The notes under the pieces were generated by a model, which saw only the letters and a program-made list of their open reading frames with translations, did no database searches and was not told the origin of the DNA. Made by a program: the position numbers and the translations under genes. From Magnetococcales bacterium (GTDB taxonomy: Bacteria; Pseudomonadota; Magnetococcia; Magnetococcales; JADFWU01): a stretch of 64,000 nucleotides of DNA. Positions within the stretch are counted from its first letter, which is position 1. Each line of letters begins with the position of its first letter. Location: positions 253,943-317,942 of the forward strand of contig JADFWU010000001.1 in assembly GCA_015234045.1 (NCBI GenBank), in the 5' to 3' direction. Of this stretch, positions 36,519-45,131 are shown in pieces.

Positions 36519-38414
36519 CTAGAAGAGGAACTTCATCCCAATTTGGACATTGGAAGCATTGGCAAACTGGCCAAACATGGTGTCTTCATTGCCCCAATAG
36601 TTATTCCATTCTGCCATGCCGAGAAAGTCGTCTGTAAAGGCGTATTCCACGTCAAAGCGGTTCCACCATCCGCCTTCTTCTTCATAGATAGTGATGTTAT
36701 TCCAGCGTCCTTGCTGCTCTTCACCAAATGGTTTGGAAAGAAACAGTGATACCATCTCGCGGAACTCTGAACCCTTTGCCAATCCATTGGAAAGATGCAA
36801 CGTGGCTTGATCACCGGTATACCGCTGCCCATCTTCCACAAAGTCCAGGTTGATGAACTGGATGAATTGCGTGCTGACAGTCAGATTGGTCATGAAAATG
36901 GACTCAACGCCCAGGACATATTTAAACATATCCGAAGGCACCATGGTGAGACCACCGGCTAAGTCACCATAGCCCAGTTTTTCACGGTCGATGATGGGCA
37001 CCATCACATCTTTTTGATAGAGAAACTCACCGCGCAGTACGATGGGTCCAAGAAAACCGGTTTCCATGCTGGTATCAAAAGAGGTGCCGATGGAGTGGAT
37101 TCGGTTCATCTTTTCAGTGAAGACCAATGTACATGGATTATCGCCTGCATCAGCAGAACAATCATATGTGCCAGCCGCTGCACCAGGTGCTTGCAAATGA
37201 ACCGTATTCAGTCCAGATGCAGCATCATTGGTGGTGACTACATTGAGTTTCTGACCAGTACTGTCTTCCCAATGCAGGTCAATATAGGGGTTGGCATCGT
37301 AGTGATAGAGATAATTCAAAGAGAAGTTAAGGTTGGCACCGATGCTGTTTTTATACCGAACACCGATATTTCCATCCAAATCTTCAGGATGATCCCGACG
37401 ATACTCTGATGTGGCGTTGGCAAAGGTATCAAAGGTGGCAAAAGTGGCATTAGGCATATACTCAAACACGGAATTGGGATTGGTTGTATCCCAATTGGCT
37501 GAACCACCATCAACCAGCAATGTCGTCGCACTGACACCATTTGGTGGTGCGTTATAGGCAATACCGGTGAGAATATCCGCACCAGCAAAACCTACGCCCA
37601 TGGGGTCAGCCGCACTGGCAAAATTATCTACCGAATAATTGACAAAGTTGCTCAGATTGGTACCAAAACCGTTTGGCGGGGCATTGGGTGCCATCATGCT
37701 GAACACATTGGCTACTGAACCCAATTGAGGAACAACATTCAAAAAACCATTCACCGGGCCTGTGATGGAGTCCATACCTTTCATAAGAAACGGCTGTCCA
37801 ACATCGCCACTGGCTGTCAGACCGGGAATCAGATTTTCTTGAGCCTGTGACAGCACAAGCTGATAGTTTCCAGCGGACTCGCCTTCATACTCGGCTTTGA
37901 CCATCCAAACCGGAATACGGGCATCTTCCATGGTATTCTGGACAAATTCCCGCCAATCGGTAGGGTTGAGAATATCCAAAAGCTTGATACCATCCGCAGT
38001 GCCCCATACCACCTGCTGTTTACCGATTCGGAGATCAAGTCCGCCGACGGTCGTATCCAGATAGAGTTCTCTCAGATAGTCCTGTTGACTGTAGGCGCGA
38101 TGGAATTTATAGCCCTCAACGCCAGCCGCATCGTAGCTCATTTTTACTTGAGCATGAAGAGCAGTATCATCTGTCAAATCACCGTTGACATAGAGATTCA
38201 GGGTGTTTTCCATCTTCAACAGCGTTGCGGACTTCTGTTCAGCCGTATCTACTGTGGAGGTGCGCTGACCTGTGGTCGGTCCGCTCTGCGTGAAGAAGGC
38301 AGATTCGTTTTTAATGTAACCGGTTACTTCCCAATCTTCCTGAGCGGCACAGGCAGAACCAGCCAATGTCAAAGAAGTGAGAACCGCTAAAGCGGAAAAG
38401 CGTTTATTTACCAT
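36519..38414 (-). CDS. DUF1302-like outer-membrane protein
   Basis: This 631-residue protein has a signal peptide (MVNKRFSALAVLTSLTLAGSACA) and beta-barrel-type sequence with alternating patterns and a C-terminal Phe (VQIGMKFLF), typical for outer-membrane insertion. DLRIGKQQVVWGTADGIKLLDILNPTDWREF is the conserved DUF1302 core. Such proteins occur with LolA-like proteins and RND pumps in gamma- and betaproteobacteria. The middle region (about 190-330, Gly/Asn/Pro-rich) is probably extracellular loop sequence. Role in the export trio is inferred from gene order. Confidence 0.82.
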   Translation of the reverse strand: MVNKRFSALAVLTSLTLAGSACAAQEDWEVTGYIKNESAFFTQSGPTTGQRTSTVDTAEQKSATLLKMENTLNLYVNGDLTDDTALHAQVKMSYDAAGVEGYKFHRAYSQQDYLRELYLDTTVGGLDLRIGKQQVVWGTADGIKLLDILNPTDWREFVQNTMEDARIPVWMVKAEYEGESAGNYQLVLSQAQENLIPGLTASGDVGQPFLMKGMDSITGPVNGFLNVVPQLGSVANVFSMMAPNAPPNGFGTNLSNFVNYSVDNFASAADPMGVGFAGADILTGIAYNAPPNGVSATTLLVDGGSANWDTTNPNSVFEYMPNATFATFDTFANATSEYRRDHPEDLDGNIGVRYKNSIGANLNFSLNYLYHYDANPYIDLHWEDSTGQKLNVVTTNDAASGLNTVHLQAPGAAAGTYDCSADAGDNPCTLVFTEKMNRIHSIGTSFDTSMETGFLGPIVLRGEFLYQKDVMVPIIDREKLGYGDLAGGLTMVPSDMFKYVLGVESIFMTNLTVSTQFIQFINLDFVEDGQRYTGDQATLHLSNGLAKGSEFREMVSLFLSKPFGEEQQGRWNNITIYEEEGGWWNRFDVEYAFTDDFLGMAEWNNYWGNEDTMFGQFANASNVQIGMKFLF

Positions 38415-38467
38415 GATATCATCCTTTAATTGAGCGCTATGTCATATCTATTTGAAGATATGAGTGC

Positions 38468-39421
38468 TTACCGCTTGATTTTACGCAGTGTATTTTCGGT
38501 CCACAGGCTGGATTCTTTGCCTGAGTTCCAATGCACTACTGCATCAGGGATGTTAGCCATGGTTTCATGACCGGATTCAAGATTGACACCATACCAATAG
38601 CGCCAAGCCAGACCACGCGGATCATCCAGCTTCATGCTGGTCCAGTCACGATCAATGATTTTGATTTTCTTCCCATCTTTAAAATATTCGGTGCGATAAT
38701 CAGCAAAGGTTTTGGTATCCACATAGCTGATACGATGGTCATACCACCAGCTTTCATACTTTGTGGTGCTTTTCAGCTTATACACTTCACTGCCCTTGTG
38801 ATCACAGGCGGCTGGATGAAGGTTTTTAGTGTATTTAGAGCGCTTACCTTCAGGTAACTCTATCGCCATCAAACACGCTTCAAAAGACTCAGTACCGAGA
38901 AGTTCATGATTTTCATGATGTGGTTTACGCAACGTCACATCACCAAAGGTGAAATCGGTGCCGCCCCAGGAGTCATCATGAGCGGGTTGCGTAAATCGAC
39001 GGATCTTACGTAGAGCAGGAAGCCAGATGGAGTAGGACTGACTCTTATCATCATCCACATAGTCAACGATCAGCATACCGGTGCCTCTGAGCTTACCAGA
39101 GCGAAAAATCGCCAGGTCCTTAGCTCTTACCACGCCATCGCTATAATCGTTATTAAGATATCTCTCTACTGTATTGACCTTGGCTTTACTGCCCTTGGAA
39201 CGACTTAAAATAGAGGTGATTACCGTTCTACCATCACGTTCAATTGAGAAATCTTTAACGGCGAAGAAGTGATTGACAAAATAGACTTGTCTGGCAATTT
39301 CTTCAGCGGTAGGCGCATCTTTTGGATAGGGTAGATCTGGTGAAACGCCGGCACTAACTGTGGATGATAGTGTCAAAGAAAGTGCGGCCATACCGCCAAC
39401 AAAAAACTGTTTAAGGGTCAT
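38468..39421 (-). CDS. LolA-like outer-membrane lipoprotein-sorting protein (DUF1329-type neighbour of RND pump)
   Basis: This 317-residue protein has a signal peptide (LKQFFVGGMAALSLTLSSTVSA) and the LolA-like beta fold: FSIERDGRTVITSILSRSKG, GTGMLIVDYVDDDKSQSYSIWLPALRKIRRF, and DDSWGGTDFTFGDV. It is periplasmic. Beside RND pumps these proteins are thought to hand hydrophobic molecules across the periplasm; they are not the housekeeping LolA. It is first in the minus-strand trio with the DUF1302-like and RND genes. Confidence 0.85.
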   Translation of the reverse strand: MTLKQFFVGGMAALSLTLSSTVSAGVSPDLPYPKDAPTAEEIARQVYFVNHFFAVKDFSIERDGRTVITSILSRSKGSKAKVNTVERYLNNDYSDGVVRAKDLAIFRSGKLRGTGMLIVDYVDDDKSQSYSIWLPALRKIRRFTQPAHDDSWGGTDFTFGDVTLRKPHHENHELLGTESFEACLMAIELPEGKRSKYTKNLHPAACDHKGSEVYKLKSTTKYESWWYDHRISYVDTKTFADYRTEYFKDGKKIKIIDRDWTSMKLDDPRGLAWRYWYGVNLESGHETMANIPDAVVHWNSGKESSLWTENTLRKIKR

Positions 39422-39758
39422 TATTTCCGTACTCCATAGAAGGTATTGGGCGTGGCAACCCTTCGAAAATTTGAACAGCGGCCTCTTAGATTAAATACAC
39501 AATCAATGCGTACTGATAAGAGGTGATCATGATACATTTCTGTTACAGTACATATTCTTCGCATTTCCCACTATTTGCAAGCGAATATATTGTTTTTTGG
39601 ACACAATAATTTTGTTGTATGTTTTTTTCACTTACAATTCATGCATTTTTACGCAACTTGCTGGAACCATTTTATGGTCTCATAGATCAAAGATAATAAG
39701 GGTTGCGCCCTTAGGGTCGCGGAAAAAAGAAAAACACCATTGATGAAGGAGAGTCGCC
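39422..39758. other. AT-rich intergenic region between divergent genes
   Basis: No gene is supported here. It must hold the promoter of the LolA-like operon (minus) and of the small acidic gene (plus), but I cannot pick convincing -35/-10 pairs. A GATAAT at about 39690 is one candidate for the plus side. Confidence 0.5.
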
Positions 39759-39917
39759 ATGACCGTCCAACAAGCAACACATCCTTTTCCTGCTGGTGAT
39801 GAGATTGATGACATGATGGAGGAACTGGAAGACCTTCGCATGGAGACCTCCGCCGAGGCTGAAATGGAAGATATCGACAAGGAAGCACTGGAAGATATGG
39901 CCGCGTCAATTCATTGA
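39759..39917 (+). CDS. 52-residue acidic protein
   Basis: The short frame from ATG 39759 is preceded by GAAGGAGAG with good spacing and ends 26 bases before a strong terminator, so it is a stand-alone gene. The product is very acidic (EIDDMMEELEDLRMETS, EMEDIDKEALEDM) with a predicted helix after residue 14 and no Cys, Trp or signal peptide. Not recognised. Acidic proteins of this size can be protein inhibitors or partner-binding regulators, but nothing here identifies a target. Confidence 0.65.
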   Translation: MTVQQATHPFPAGDEIDDMMEELEDLRMETSAEAEMEDIDKEALEDMAASIH

Positions 39918-39943
39918 TGCTTCCCGATACATCATAATAAAAG

Positions 39944-39974
39944 CCCGGTTCGGATATGTGAACCGGGTTTTTTT
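39944..39974 (+). terminator. Intrinsic terminator of the small acidic gene
   Basis: CCCGGTTC (39944-39951) pairs perfectly with GAACCGGG (39960-39967), followed by seven T. Confidence 0.95.
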
Positions 39975-40021
39975 GTGTACACTATTCAGTGTTTGAATAG
40001 ACTATATACAGTGGAATCCAT

Positions 40022-40585
40022 ATGCTTAAAAAATCTCATTTACTGGCCTGGATTATTGGATTTATTCCGCTTGTCTGGGAGATAAGTCAAGCGCTGACTG
40101 GTGGATATGGAGCTAATCCAATAGAGACTGCTGCTCATCAAAGTGGCCGATGGGGAATCTGGTTTCTATTGGCCACGCTGACTATTTCACCATTGGTCCG
40201 ACTGTCCAAACTCAAACAAATCTTCTTTTTGAGGCGCACATTAGGGTTGTTAAGTTTCTTTTATCTCACTGTTCATATGTTTGTTTTTGTTGGCCTTGAA
40301 CAGTTTTTCGATTTTTCTGCCATTATGGCAGACATTATAAAAAGACCCTATATCACCTTGGGATTGACAGGTTTTACCCTGTTGATTCCGTTGGCACTCA
40401 CCTCAACGATCAGAAGCCGGCACAGGCTTGGCCGTTGGTGGCGGCGTATTCATTTGTTGGTATTTCCCGCCACCATAGCCGGATTGGTTCACCATCTCTG
40501 GCTGGTCAAAGCTGATTGGTATCTACCGGCGCTGCATATCGGTATTTTTTCACTATTGATGTTGCTGAGAATGTTAAAATCCTAA
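40022..40585 (+). CDS. msrQ: Heme-binding membrane subunit of the periplasmic methionine sulfoxide reductase
   Basis: This 187-residue protein has about five or six membrane segments and the MsrQ (YedZ) pattern: LLATLTISPLVRL, RRTLGLLSFFYLTVHMFVF, RPYITLGLTGFTLLIPLALTS, and LGRWWRRIHLLVFPATIAGLVHHLW. The histidines in LTVHM, IHLL and VHHLW are the expected heme ligands. MsrQ passes electrons to MsrP, the periplasmic molybdoenzyme that repairs oxidised methionine. The msrP gene, usually next door, is not in the window. Confidence 0.9.
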   Translation: MLKKSHLLAWIIGFIPLVWEISQALTGGYGANPIETAAHQSGRWGIWFLLATLTISPLVRLSKLKQIFFLRRTLGLLSFFYLTVHMFVFVGLEQFFDFSAIMADIIKRPYITLGLTGFTLLIPLALTSTIRSRHRLGRWWRRIHLLVFPATIAGLVHHLWLVKADWYLPALHIGIFSLLMLLRMLKS

Positions 40586-40609
40586 TTATAATACTGTTGC
40601 TTAGTTCGT

Positions 40610-41140
40610 TTATTTATTGCCATTTTCCCATTTATCAACCAGATTCAGTTCTTGTTGTAGACTGGAAAAAATTGATGCAGTCAACACCGCACCAAATTGG
40701 GAAATATGGTCTCTGCTAATTTCCAGAATCAATTTATTTTCCTCGTTACGAATCACTTGGCATGGAAAAGCGTGCTCACCTTTCTGTTCCACTAAAAGTA
40801 ACATGCCTTGCTCACCGGATGTGATCCGAGAATTTATTTCAGACAGCTCCATCATTACACCACAAATACTGACATTTTTAGTTGTTCCTGAAACGCGGAC
40901 ACCACGTCCATTTTTATACACCAGTGAAGTTTTGAACATTTCGCGAGGAAAACGCCGACGAGGAGATTCTCCACGTCGTTCAGCTGATTTGTTTCGGCGC
41001 TCTTGCTCTCGTTGTTCTCTTGCCCGCTGTTCGAGAAGGAAGCGCTGTTCAATATCATTTCTTCTATCTGCTTCTTTCTGTGAACGACGATCCACAGGCT
41101 TTGTCACCAATCGTTGCAGCTCAAGAAACGACTCATTCAT
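40610..41140 (-). CDS. PilZ-domain protein
   Basis: This 176-residue protein starts at ATG 41140 with AAGGGAG upstream. A strongly charged Arg/Glu-rich helix (about 15-60, coiled-coil-like) precedes a PilZ domain: RRRFPREMFKTSLVYKNG, then VRVSGTTKNVSICGVMMEL. The RxxxR-type entry and xSxxG strand motif bind cyclic-di-GMP in the family; here the first motif is RRRFPRE and the second NVSICG, so binding is plausible but not certain. Convergent with msrQ. Confidence 0.8.
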   Translation of the reverse strand: MNESFLELQRLVTKPVDRRSQKEADRRNDIEQRFLLEQRAREQREQERRNKSAERRGESPRRRFPREMFKTSLVYKNGRGVRVSGTTKNVSICGVMMELSEINSRITSGEQGMLLLVEQKGEHAFPCQVIRNEENKLILEISRDHISQFGAVLTASIFSSLQQELNLVDKWENGNK

Positions 41141-41336
41141 CTCTTATTCTCCCTTCATTACATCACGGATAACAGCAACTCTCGTGACTACCAGCCATGA
41201 AAACCAAGAATCACAATCAAAATTTTTCATGACGGGAAAGTCTACTCCCAAAATGCAACTACTCTATGTTAGACATCGAAATAAATGTAACCGATTGTGC
41301 CAATCCAACTGACACGGATGAGATCAATGATAAACG

Positions 41337-41906
41337 CTAAAATGATTCAATTGACTTGATTATATAGCCAAGATGCGTAGTGAGCGCATAAATCTCATCT
41401 GTACTGCGGCCATCAAACGGAGATATGCAACGGCTTTTATGTGTTAAAACAAAATCATGGATCATATCTTCAATCTCATAGATCGCATCACGCATTCGCA
41501 TTGGGTTGGCATGATCGGAAAACAAGCCGGTAATCTCAATGGTCAATTCAAAGGTTGCGGCATTGATATTGAATTCTGGGGTGTTTTCCACCACATGATG
41601 ATTGCTTAAGTAACGCTGATACTGTTCTGGACGATAACGCTTTAAACAGGCGAGATAGGTAAACAGCGTGGGGTCTGGGTAACTCTCCCGCCAGTTGATA
41701 AACAGGTCGGTGAGTTGGTCAAACAGGTGTTTGACTTGTTCATGATTCAACTTCAGCGTGGTCACGATATCTGAGAGTATGACAAGAAAATGGGTGCGCC
41801 AACCCGGTGGACATCGGTCCAAATGATCATCCATGTTCTTTTCAGTCCAGTACTCTTCGAGAACGGGCAGTAATAGTGGTGATTTTTCTGTATGAGTCAT
41901 GAACAT
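41337..41906 (-). CDS. Protein of unknown function (189 aa)
   Basis: This 189-residue helical protein has no signal peptide or membrane segment. ATG 41906 and ATG 41900 are both possible starts; AGGTG lies upstream. Motifs seen: PPGWRTHFLVILSDIVTTL, YPDPTLFTYLACLKRY and FDGRSTDEIYAL. The family is not recognised. It stands between the PilZ gene and the dctPQM operon, divergent from the latter. Confidence 0.65.
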   Translation of the reverse strand: MFMTHTEKSPLLLPVLEEYWTEKNMDDHLDRCPPGWRTHFLVILSDIVTTLKLNHEQVKHLFDQLTDLFINWRESYPDPTLFTYLACLKRYRPEQYQRYLSNHHVVENTPEFNINAATFELTIEITGLFSDHANPMRMRDAIYEIEDMIHDFVLTHKSRCISPFDGRSTDEIYALTTHLGYIIKSIESF

Positions 41907-41984
41907 AACACCTGATTGGATCTTAAATTAATTCTGTTGGTTCATTATGCGTCAAAACCAGATTGTGAGCACGGAAAAGTGCAA

Positions 41985-42077
41985 AGTTGATAGCCTCTTT
42001 TTGTCAAAACAGGGAAATTAAATCCACCTCTTAATCATTGACAGTGACCCATTAAGAGGGCTATCAACATTGTTGAT
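41985..42077 (+). promoter_or_regulatory. Competing hairpins upstream of dctP
   Basis: Three inverted repeats share sequence. AGTTGATAGC-CTCT (41985-41998) can pair with AGAGGGCTATCAAC (42055-42068). CCTCTTAAT (42027-42035) pairs perfectly with ATTAAGAGG (42051-42059). ATCAAC (42063-42068) pairs with GTTGAT (42072-42077). They cannot all form at once, as in attenuators or ligand-sensing leaders. The dctP start is about 70 bases downstream. Whether this DNA is transcribed is not shown. Confidence 0.5.
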
Positions 42078-42149
42078 GGATGATTTATTAAGTTCATAGT
42101 TGCCGGGAAAGTCGTGTATCGAAGTATCCACATTGAGATGGAGGTATTG

Positions 42150-43169
42150 ATGAAACGTATCCCCCAAATTCTGATTATTGCAATGGTATTGGCGTTGGGA
42201 ATCGCCATGTTGCCCGGTCAGGCACGCGCTGAGTATGTGATCAAGTTTTCCCACGTGGTTTCACCGCAAACGCCAAAAGGCAAAGCTGCCGATGCGTTCG
42301 CCAAGTTGGTCAACACCCGTATGGCTGGCAAAGTGCGCGTTGAAGTTTTTCCGAGCTCCCAGCTCTACAATGACAACAAGGTCATGGAGGCCATGCGCCT
42401 CAGTGACAGCGATACCACAGGCATCATGGCTGCGCCCAGCCTGTCAAAGTTTGTTAAATTTTCTCGGACGCTTCAAGCCTTTGATCTTCCCTTCCTATTC
42501 AACGATATCAATGATGTTCACACTTTGGTTGATTCTGATCTTGTTGAAGAGATGACCCAACCATTGCAGCGTAAAGGGTTGCGTGCTCTCACCTTTTGGG
42601 ACAACGGCATGAAGGTGTTTTCAATCAAGGGTAGCAAACCTCTGCGTAACGTTCCTGACGATTTTAACGGCAACAAATTTCGCATCCAAAGTTCCGAAGT
42701 GCATGCCGCCATGATCAAAGCCTTGGGTGGCACACCACAAAAGCTTCCCTTTAAAGAAGTTTATACAGCGCTTGGACAAGGTGTTGTGGATGGCCAGGAA
42801 AATGCTTGGTCTAATGTCTATTCCAAGAAATTCCATGAAGTTCAATCTTATGTTTCCGTTTCCAATCACTCCTATCTTGGCTATCTGGTGGTAGTGAGCA
42901 ACCATTTCTGGAAAAGCTTACCTGCCGATATCCGCACAGAATTAACTGCTATTCTGAAGGAAGCTACCACGGCCAACCGTCAATTTGCTGCTGAAGCTGA
43001 CACCGGTGATCGGAAGAAAGTGGAAGACTCTGGTTACGCTAAGGTGATTGATCTCACCGCTGATGAAAAGAGTGAATGGCGTAAAGCAACCGCAAAGGTA
43101 GAAGATGAATTCCGCTCTCAAATCGGGGATGACCTTCTAAAGAAAATCCATACCCTATTGGGTCACTGA
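42150..43169 (+). CDS. dctP: TRAP transporter solute-binding protein
   Basis: This 339-residue protein starts at ATG 42150 with GGAGG-type site (GATGGAGG) upstream; earlier in-frame starts would disrupt the signal peptide (MKRIPQILIIAMVLALGIAM, cleavage near ARA). DctP-family core motifs: YVIKFSHVVSPQTPKGKAADAFAKLV, VEVFPSSQLYND, FRIQSSEVHAAMIKALGGTPQKLPF, and EVYTALGQGVVDGQENAWSNVYSKKFHEVQ. The Arg in the FRIQ segment normally grips the substrate carboxylate. Likely binds a C4-dicarboxylate or similar organic acid in the periplasm. A terminator-like hairpin follows before dctQ. Confidence 0.93.
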   Translation: MKRIPQILIIAMVLALGIAMLPGQARAEYVIKFSHVVSPQTPKGKAADAFAKLVNTRMAGKVRVEVFPSSQLYNDNKVMEAMRLSDSDTTGIMAAPSLSKFVKFSRTLQAFDLPFLFNDINDVHTLVDSDLVEEMTQPLQRKGLRALTFWDNGMKVFSIKGSKPLRNVPDDFNGNKFRIQSSEVHAAMIKALGGTPQKLPFKEVYTALGQGVVDGQENAWSNVYSKKFHEVQSYVSVSNHSYLGYLVVVSNHFWKSLPADIRTELTAILKEATTANRQFAAEADTGDRKKVEDSGYAKVIDLTADEKSEWRKATAKVEDEFRSQIGDDLLKKIHTLLGH

Positions 43170-43188
43170 CTGATTGATGATTTATCTG

Positions 43189-43220
43189 CCCGGGAAGATA
43201 CTTTCCCGGGCTTTTTTTTA
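43189..43220 (+). terminator. Intrinsic terminator between dctP and dctQ
   Basis: GCCCGGGAAG (43189-43198) pairs with CTTTCCCGGGC (43202-43212), followed by a run of eight T. It would lower expression of the membrane subunits relative to the abundant binding protein. Confidence 0.92.
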
Positions 43221-43245
43221 ACACGATTCAGAGGGTTGGTTTACT

Positions 43246-43773
43246 ATGTTAATGAAGACCGTTGACCTGATTGAAAAGTGGATTATTTCTGCCGGTTTTG
43301 CTGTTGCAACTTTGTTATTGTTTGCCAACGTGGTTGCTCGTTATCTATTTGATTCTGGTTTTACCTGGGTGTTGGAGGCTGTGCAATATCTGTTTGCTTG
43401 GGTGGTACTGGTAGGTGCGGCATATGGTGTCAAAGAGGGGGTTCACCTGGGTATTGATATCCTGGTGGAGCGCTTTTCTGAGGTAAATAGACGACGTATT
43501 GCTTTGTTTTCGTTATTTATATGTATTCTTTTTGTCTCTATCGTTCTATGGCTCTCTATCGACTATACCAGGAGAATCTATGAATGGGGCGACCTTAGCC
43601 TTGATTTACAGATTCCTCAGTGGATTCCTTATCTGGCCATTCCGGTTGGCCTGTCATTGATGTTGCTGCACTTTATTCATGTGGGTATGGATATATGGAA
43701 GGGAAAAATCAGTAGCGTTCATAAACGCGAAGGCATGGAACATTTGGAAGAGTTGGAGGAGATGTACAAATGA
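43246..43773 (+). CDS. dctQ: TRAP transporter small membrane subunit
   Basis: This 175-residue protein has four membrane segments (ISAGFAVATLLLFANVVARY, VLEAVQYLFAWVVLVGAAYG, LFSLFICILFVSIVLWLS, YLAIPVGLSLMLLHFIHVG) and the DctQ pattern GVKEGVHLGIDILVERF. It pairs with DctM in the inner membrane. Its end overlaps dctM by 4 bases (ATGA), so the two are translationally coupled. Confidence 0.93.
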   Translation: MLMKTVDLIEKWIISAGFAVATLLLFANVVARYLFDSGFTWVLEAVQYLFAWVVLVGAAYGVKEGVHLGIDILVERFSEVNRRRIALFSLFICILFVSIVLWLSIDYTRRIYEWGDLSLDLQIPQWIPYLAIPVGLSLMLLHFIHVGMDIWKGKISSVHKREGMEHLEELEEMYK

Positions 43774-45047
43774 GTACCCTTCTTCTGTTTGTCGGTTTGA
43801 TTGCGCTGTTGTTAATCGGTGTGCCCATTGCGATAAGTCTGGGTTTTTCCAGTCTGGCCTTTACCATGTTAGCCACAGAAGATCCTGCTGTGGTGGTGGC
43901 TCAGAAGCTGTTTGACACCATGGAGCACACCACACTTCTTGCCATTCCTTTCTTTGTGCTCTCCTCGCACTTTTTGACCACAGGCGGCGTTTCAGCCCGT
44001 TTGATTGAGTTTGCCAAAGCGTTAGTGGGTTGGATGAATGGTGGTTTGGCCATGGCCGCGGTTGTGAGTTGCATGCTGTTTGCAGCCATTTCTGGCTCAT
44101 CTCCTGCTACTGTGGTTGCCATTGGCTCCATTATGATTCCCGGCATGATCAGTGCGGGTTATGATCGTAAATTTGCTGTTGGTGTTGTGGCGACTTCTGG
44201 CAGTTTAGGCATTCTTATTCCTCCGTCCATTCCGATGATCGTCTATGCCGATGCGGTAGAAGAGTCGGTTGGCAAGATGTTTATTGCTGGTATTTTACCC
44301 GGCATTCTGATGGCTTCATTTCTTCTAATAGCCACTTGGATTGCCGCCAAACGCATGGGCATGCCACGTGAGCCTTGGAAAGGTTTGGGCAACCTGGGCA
44401 AATCATTTCTTGAAGCGTTTTGGGGATTGTTGCTGATCGTCATCGTAGTCGGTGGCATCTATGGTGGTGTATTCACCCCGACTGAAGCCGCCGCTGTTGC
44501 TGCGGTCTATTCCGCATTTATCGCGTTATTTATCCATCGGGATATGGGCTTTAACGATGTTCCAAAAGTCCTGCTGGATTCGGCAAAGATGACCAGTGTT
44601 TTGATGTTTATCATTGCCTGCGCGATGATTTTTGCACATGTTTTGACGGAAGAGCGTATTCCACAGCATTTGGCTGATATGGTTATGGAAGGCGATCCCA
44701 GCAAGGGTAGTTTTCTATTTATGGTCAATGTAATTCTTTGGTTTGCTGGCGATTTTATGGAGCCCTCTGCCATTTTATTAATTCTGGCTCCATTGTTTCA
44801 TCCTTTGGCTGTGAGTTTGGGCGTTGATCCTATTCATCTGGGCATTATTATGACGACCAATATGGAAGTTGGCATGATCACACCGCCTGTTGGGTTGAAT
44901 CTTTATGTGGCGGCAGGGCTTTCTGGGATGAGTTTGGAGAAGGTCACTAAAGCGGCGTTACCATGGATGGGGGTGTTGGTATTGGCGCTGATTGTTATTA
45001 CGTACGTGCCGTGGTTGAGTTTGTTCCTGGTAGGATTGATGTTCTAG
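43770..45047 (+). CDS. dctM: TRAP transporter large permease subunit
   Basis: This 425-residue, about 12-segment membrane protein of the ion-transporter superfamily has the DctM motifs GVPIAISLGFSSL, GSSPATVVAIGSIMIPGM, GSLGILIPPSIPMIVY, GGVFTPTEAAAVAAVYS, and a C-terminal TPPVGLNLYVAAGLSGM. It uses a sodium gradient to move substrate delivered by DctP. Last gene of the dctPQM operon; a perfect inverted repeat follows at 45088. Confidence 0.95.
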   Translation: MSTLLLFVGLIALLLIGVPIAISLGFSSLAFTMLATEDPAVVVAQKLFDTMEHTTLLAIPFFVLSSHFLTTGGVSARLIEFAKALVGWMNGGLAMAAVVSCMLFAAISGSSPATVVAIGSIMIPGMISAGYDRKFAVGVVATSGSLGILIPPSIPMIVYADAVEESVGKMFIAGILPGILMASFLLIATWIAAKRMGMPREPWKGLGNLGKSFLEAFWGLLLIVIVVGGIYGGVFTPTEAAAVAAVYSAFIALFIHRDMGFNDVPKVLLDSAKMTSVLMFIIACAMIFAHVLTEERIPQHLADMVMEGDPSKGSFLFMVNVILWFAGDFMEPSAILLILAPLFHPLAVSLGVDPIHLGIIMTTNMEVGMITPPVGLNLYVAAGLSGMSLEKVTKAALPWMGVLVLALIVITYVPWLSLFLVGLMF

Positions 45048-45087
45048 AAAAAAGAAGTAATCACCGGCGAGAGCAGTAACGGAGGTA

Positions 45088-45119
45088 TCACAGGAAAGGG
45101 ATAATTCCCTTTCCTGTGA
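45088..45119. terminator. Perfect inverted repeat between convergent dctM and rhodanese genes
   Basis: TCACAGGAAAGGGA (45088-45101) pairs perfectly with TCCCTTTCCTGTGA (45106-45119), 14 bases with a 4-base loop. No T-run follows, but its position between two convergent genes fits transcription termination on both sides. Confidence 0.75.
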
Positions 45120-45131
45120 GGGCGGAGACAT

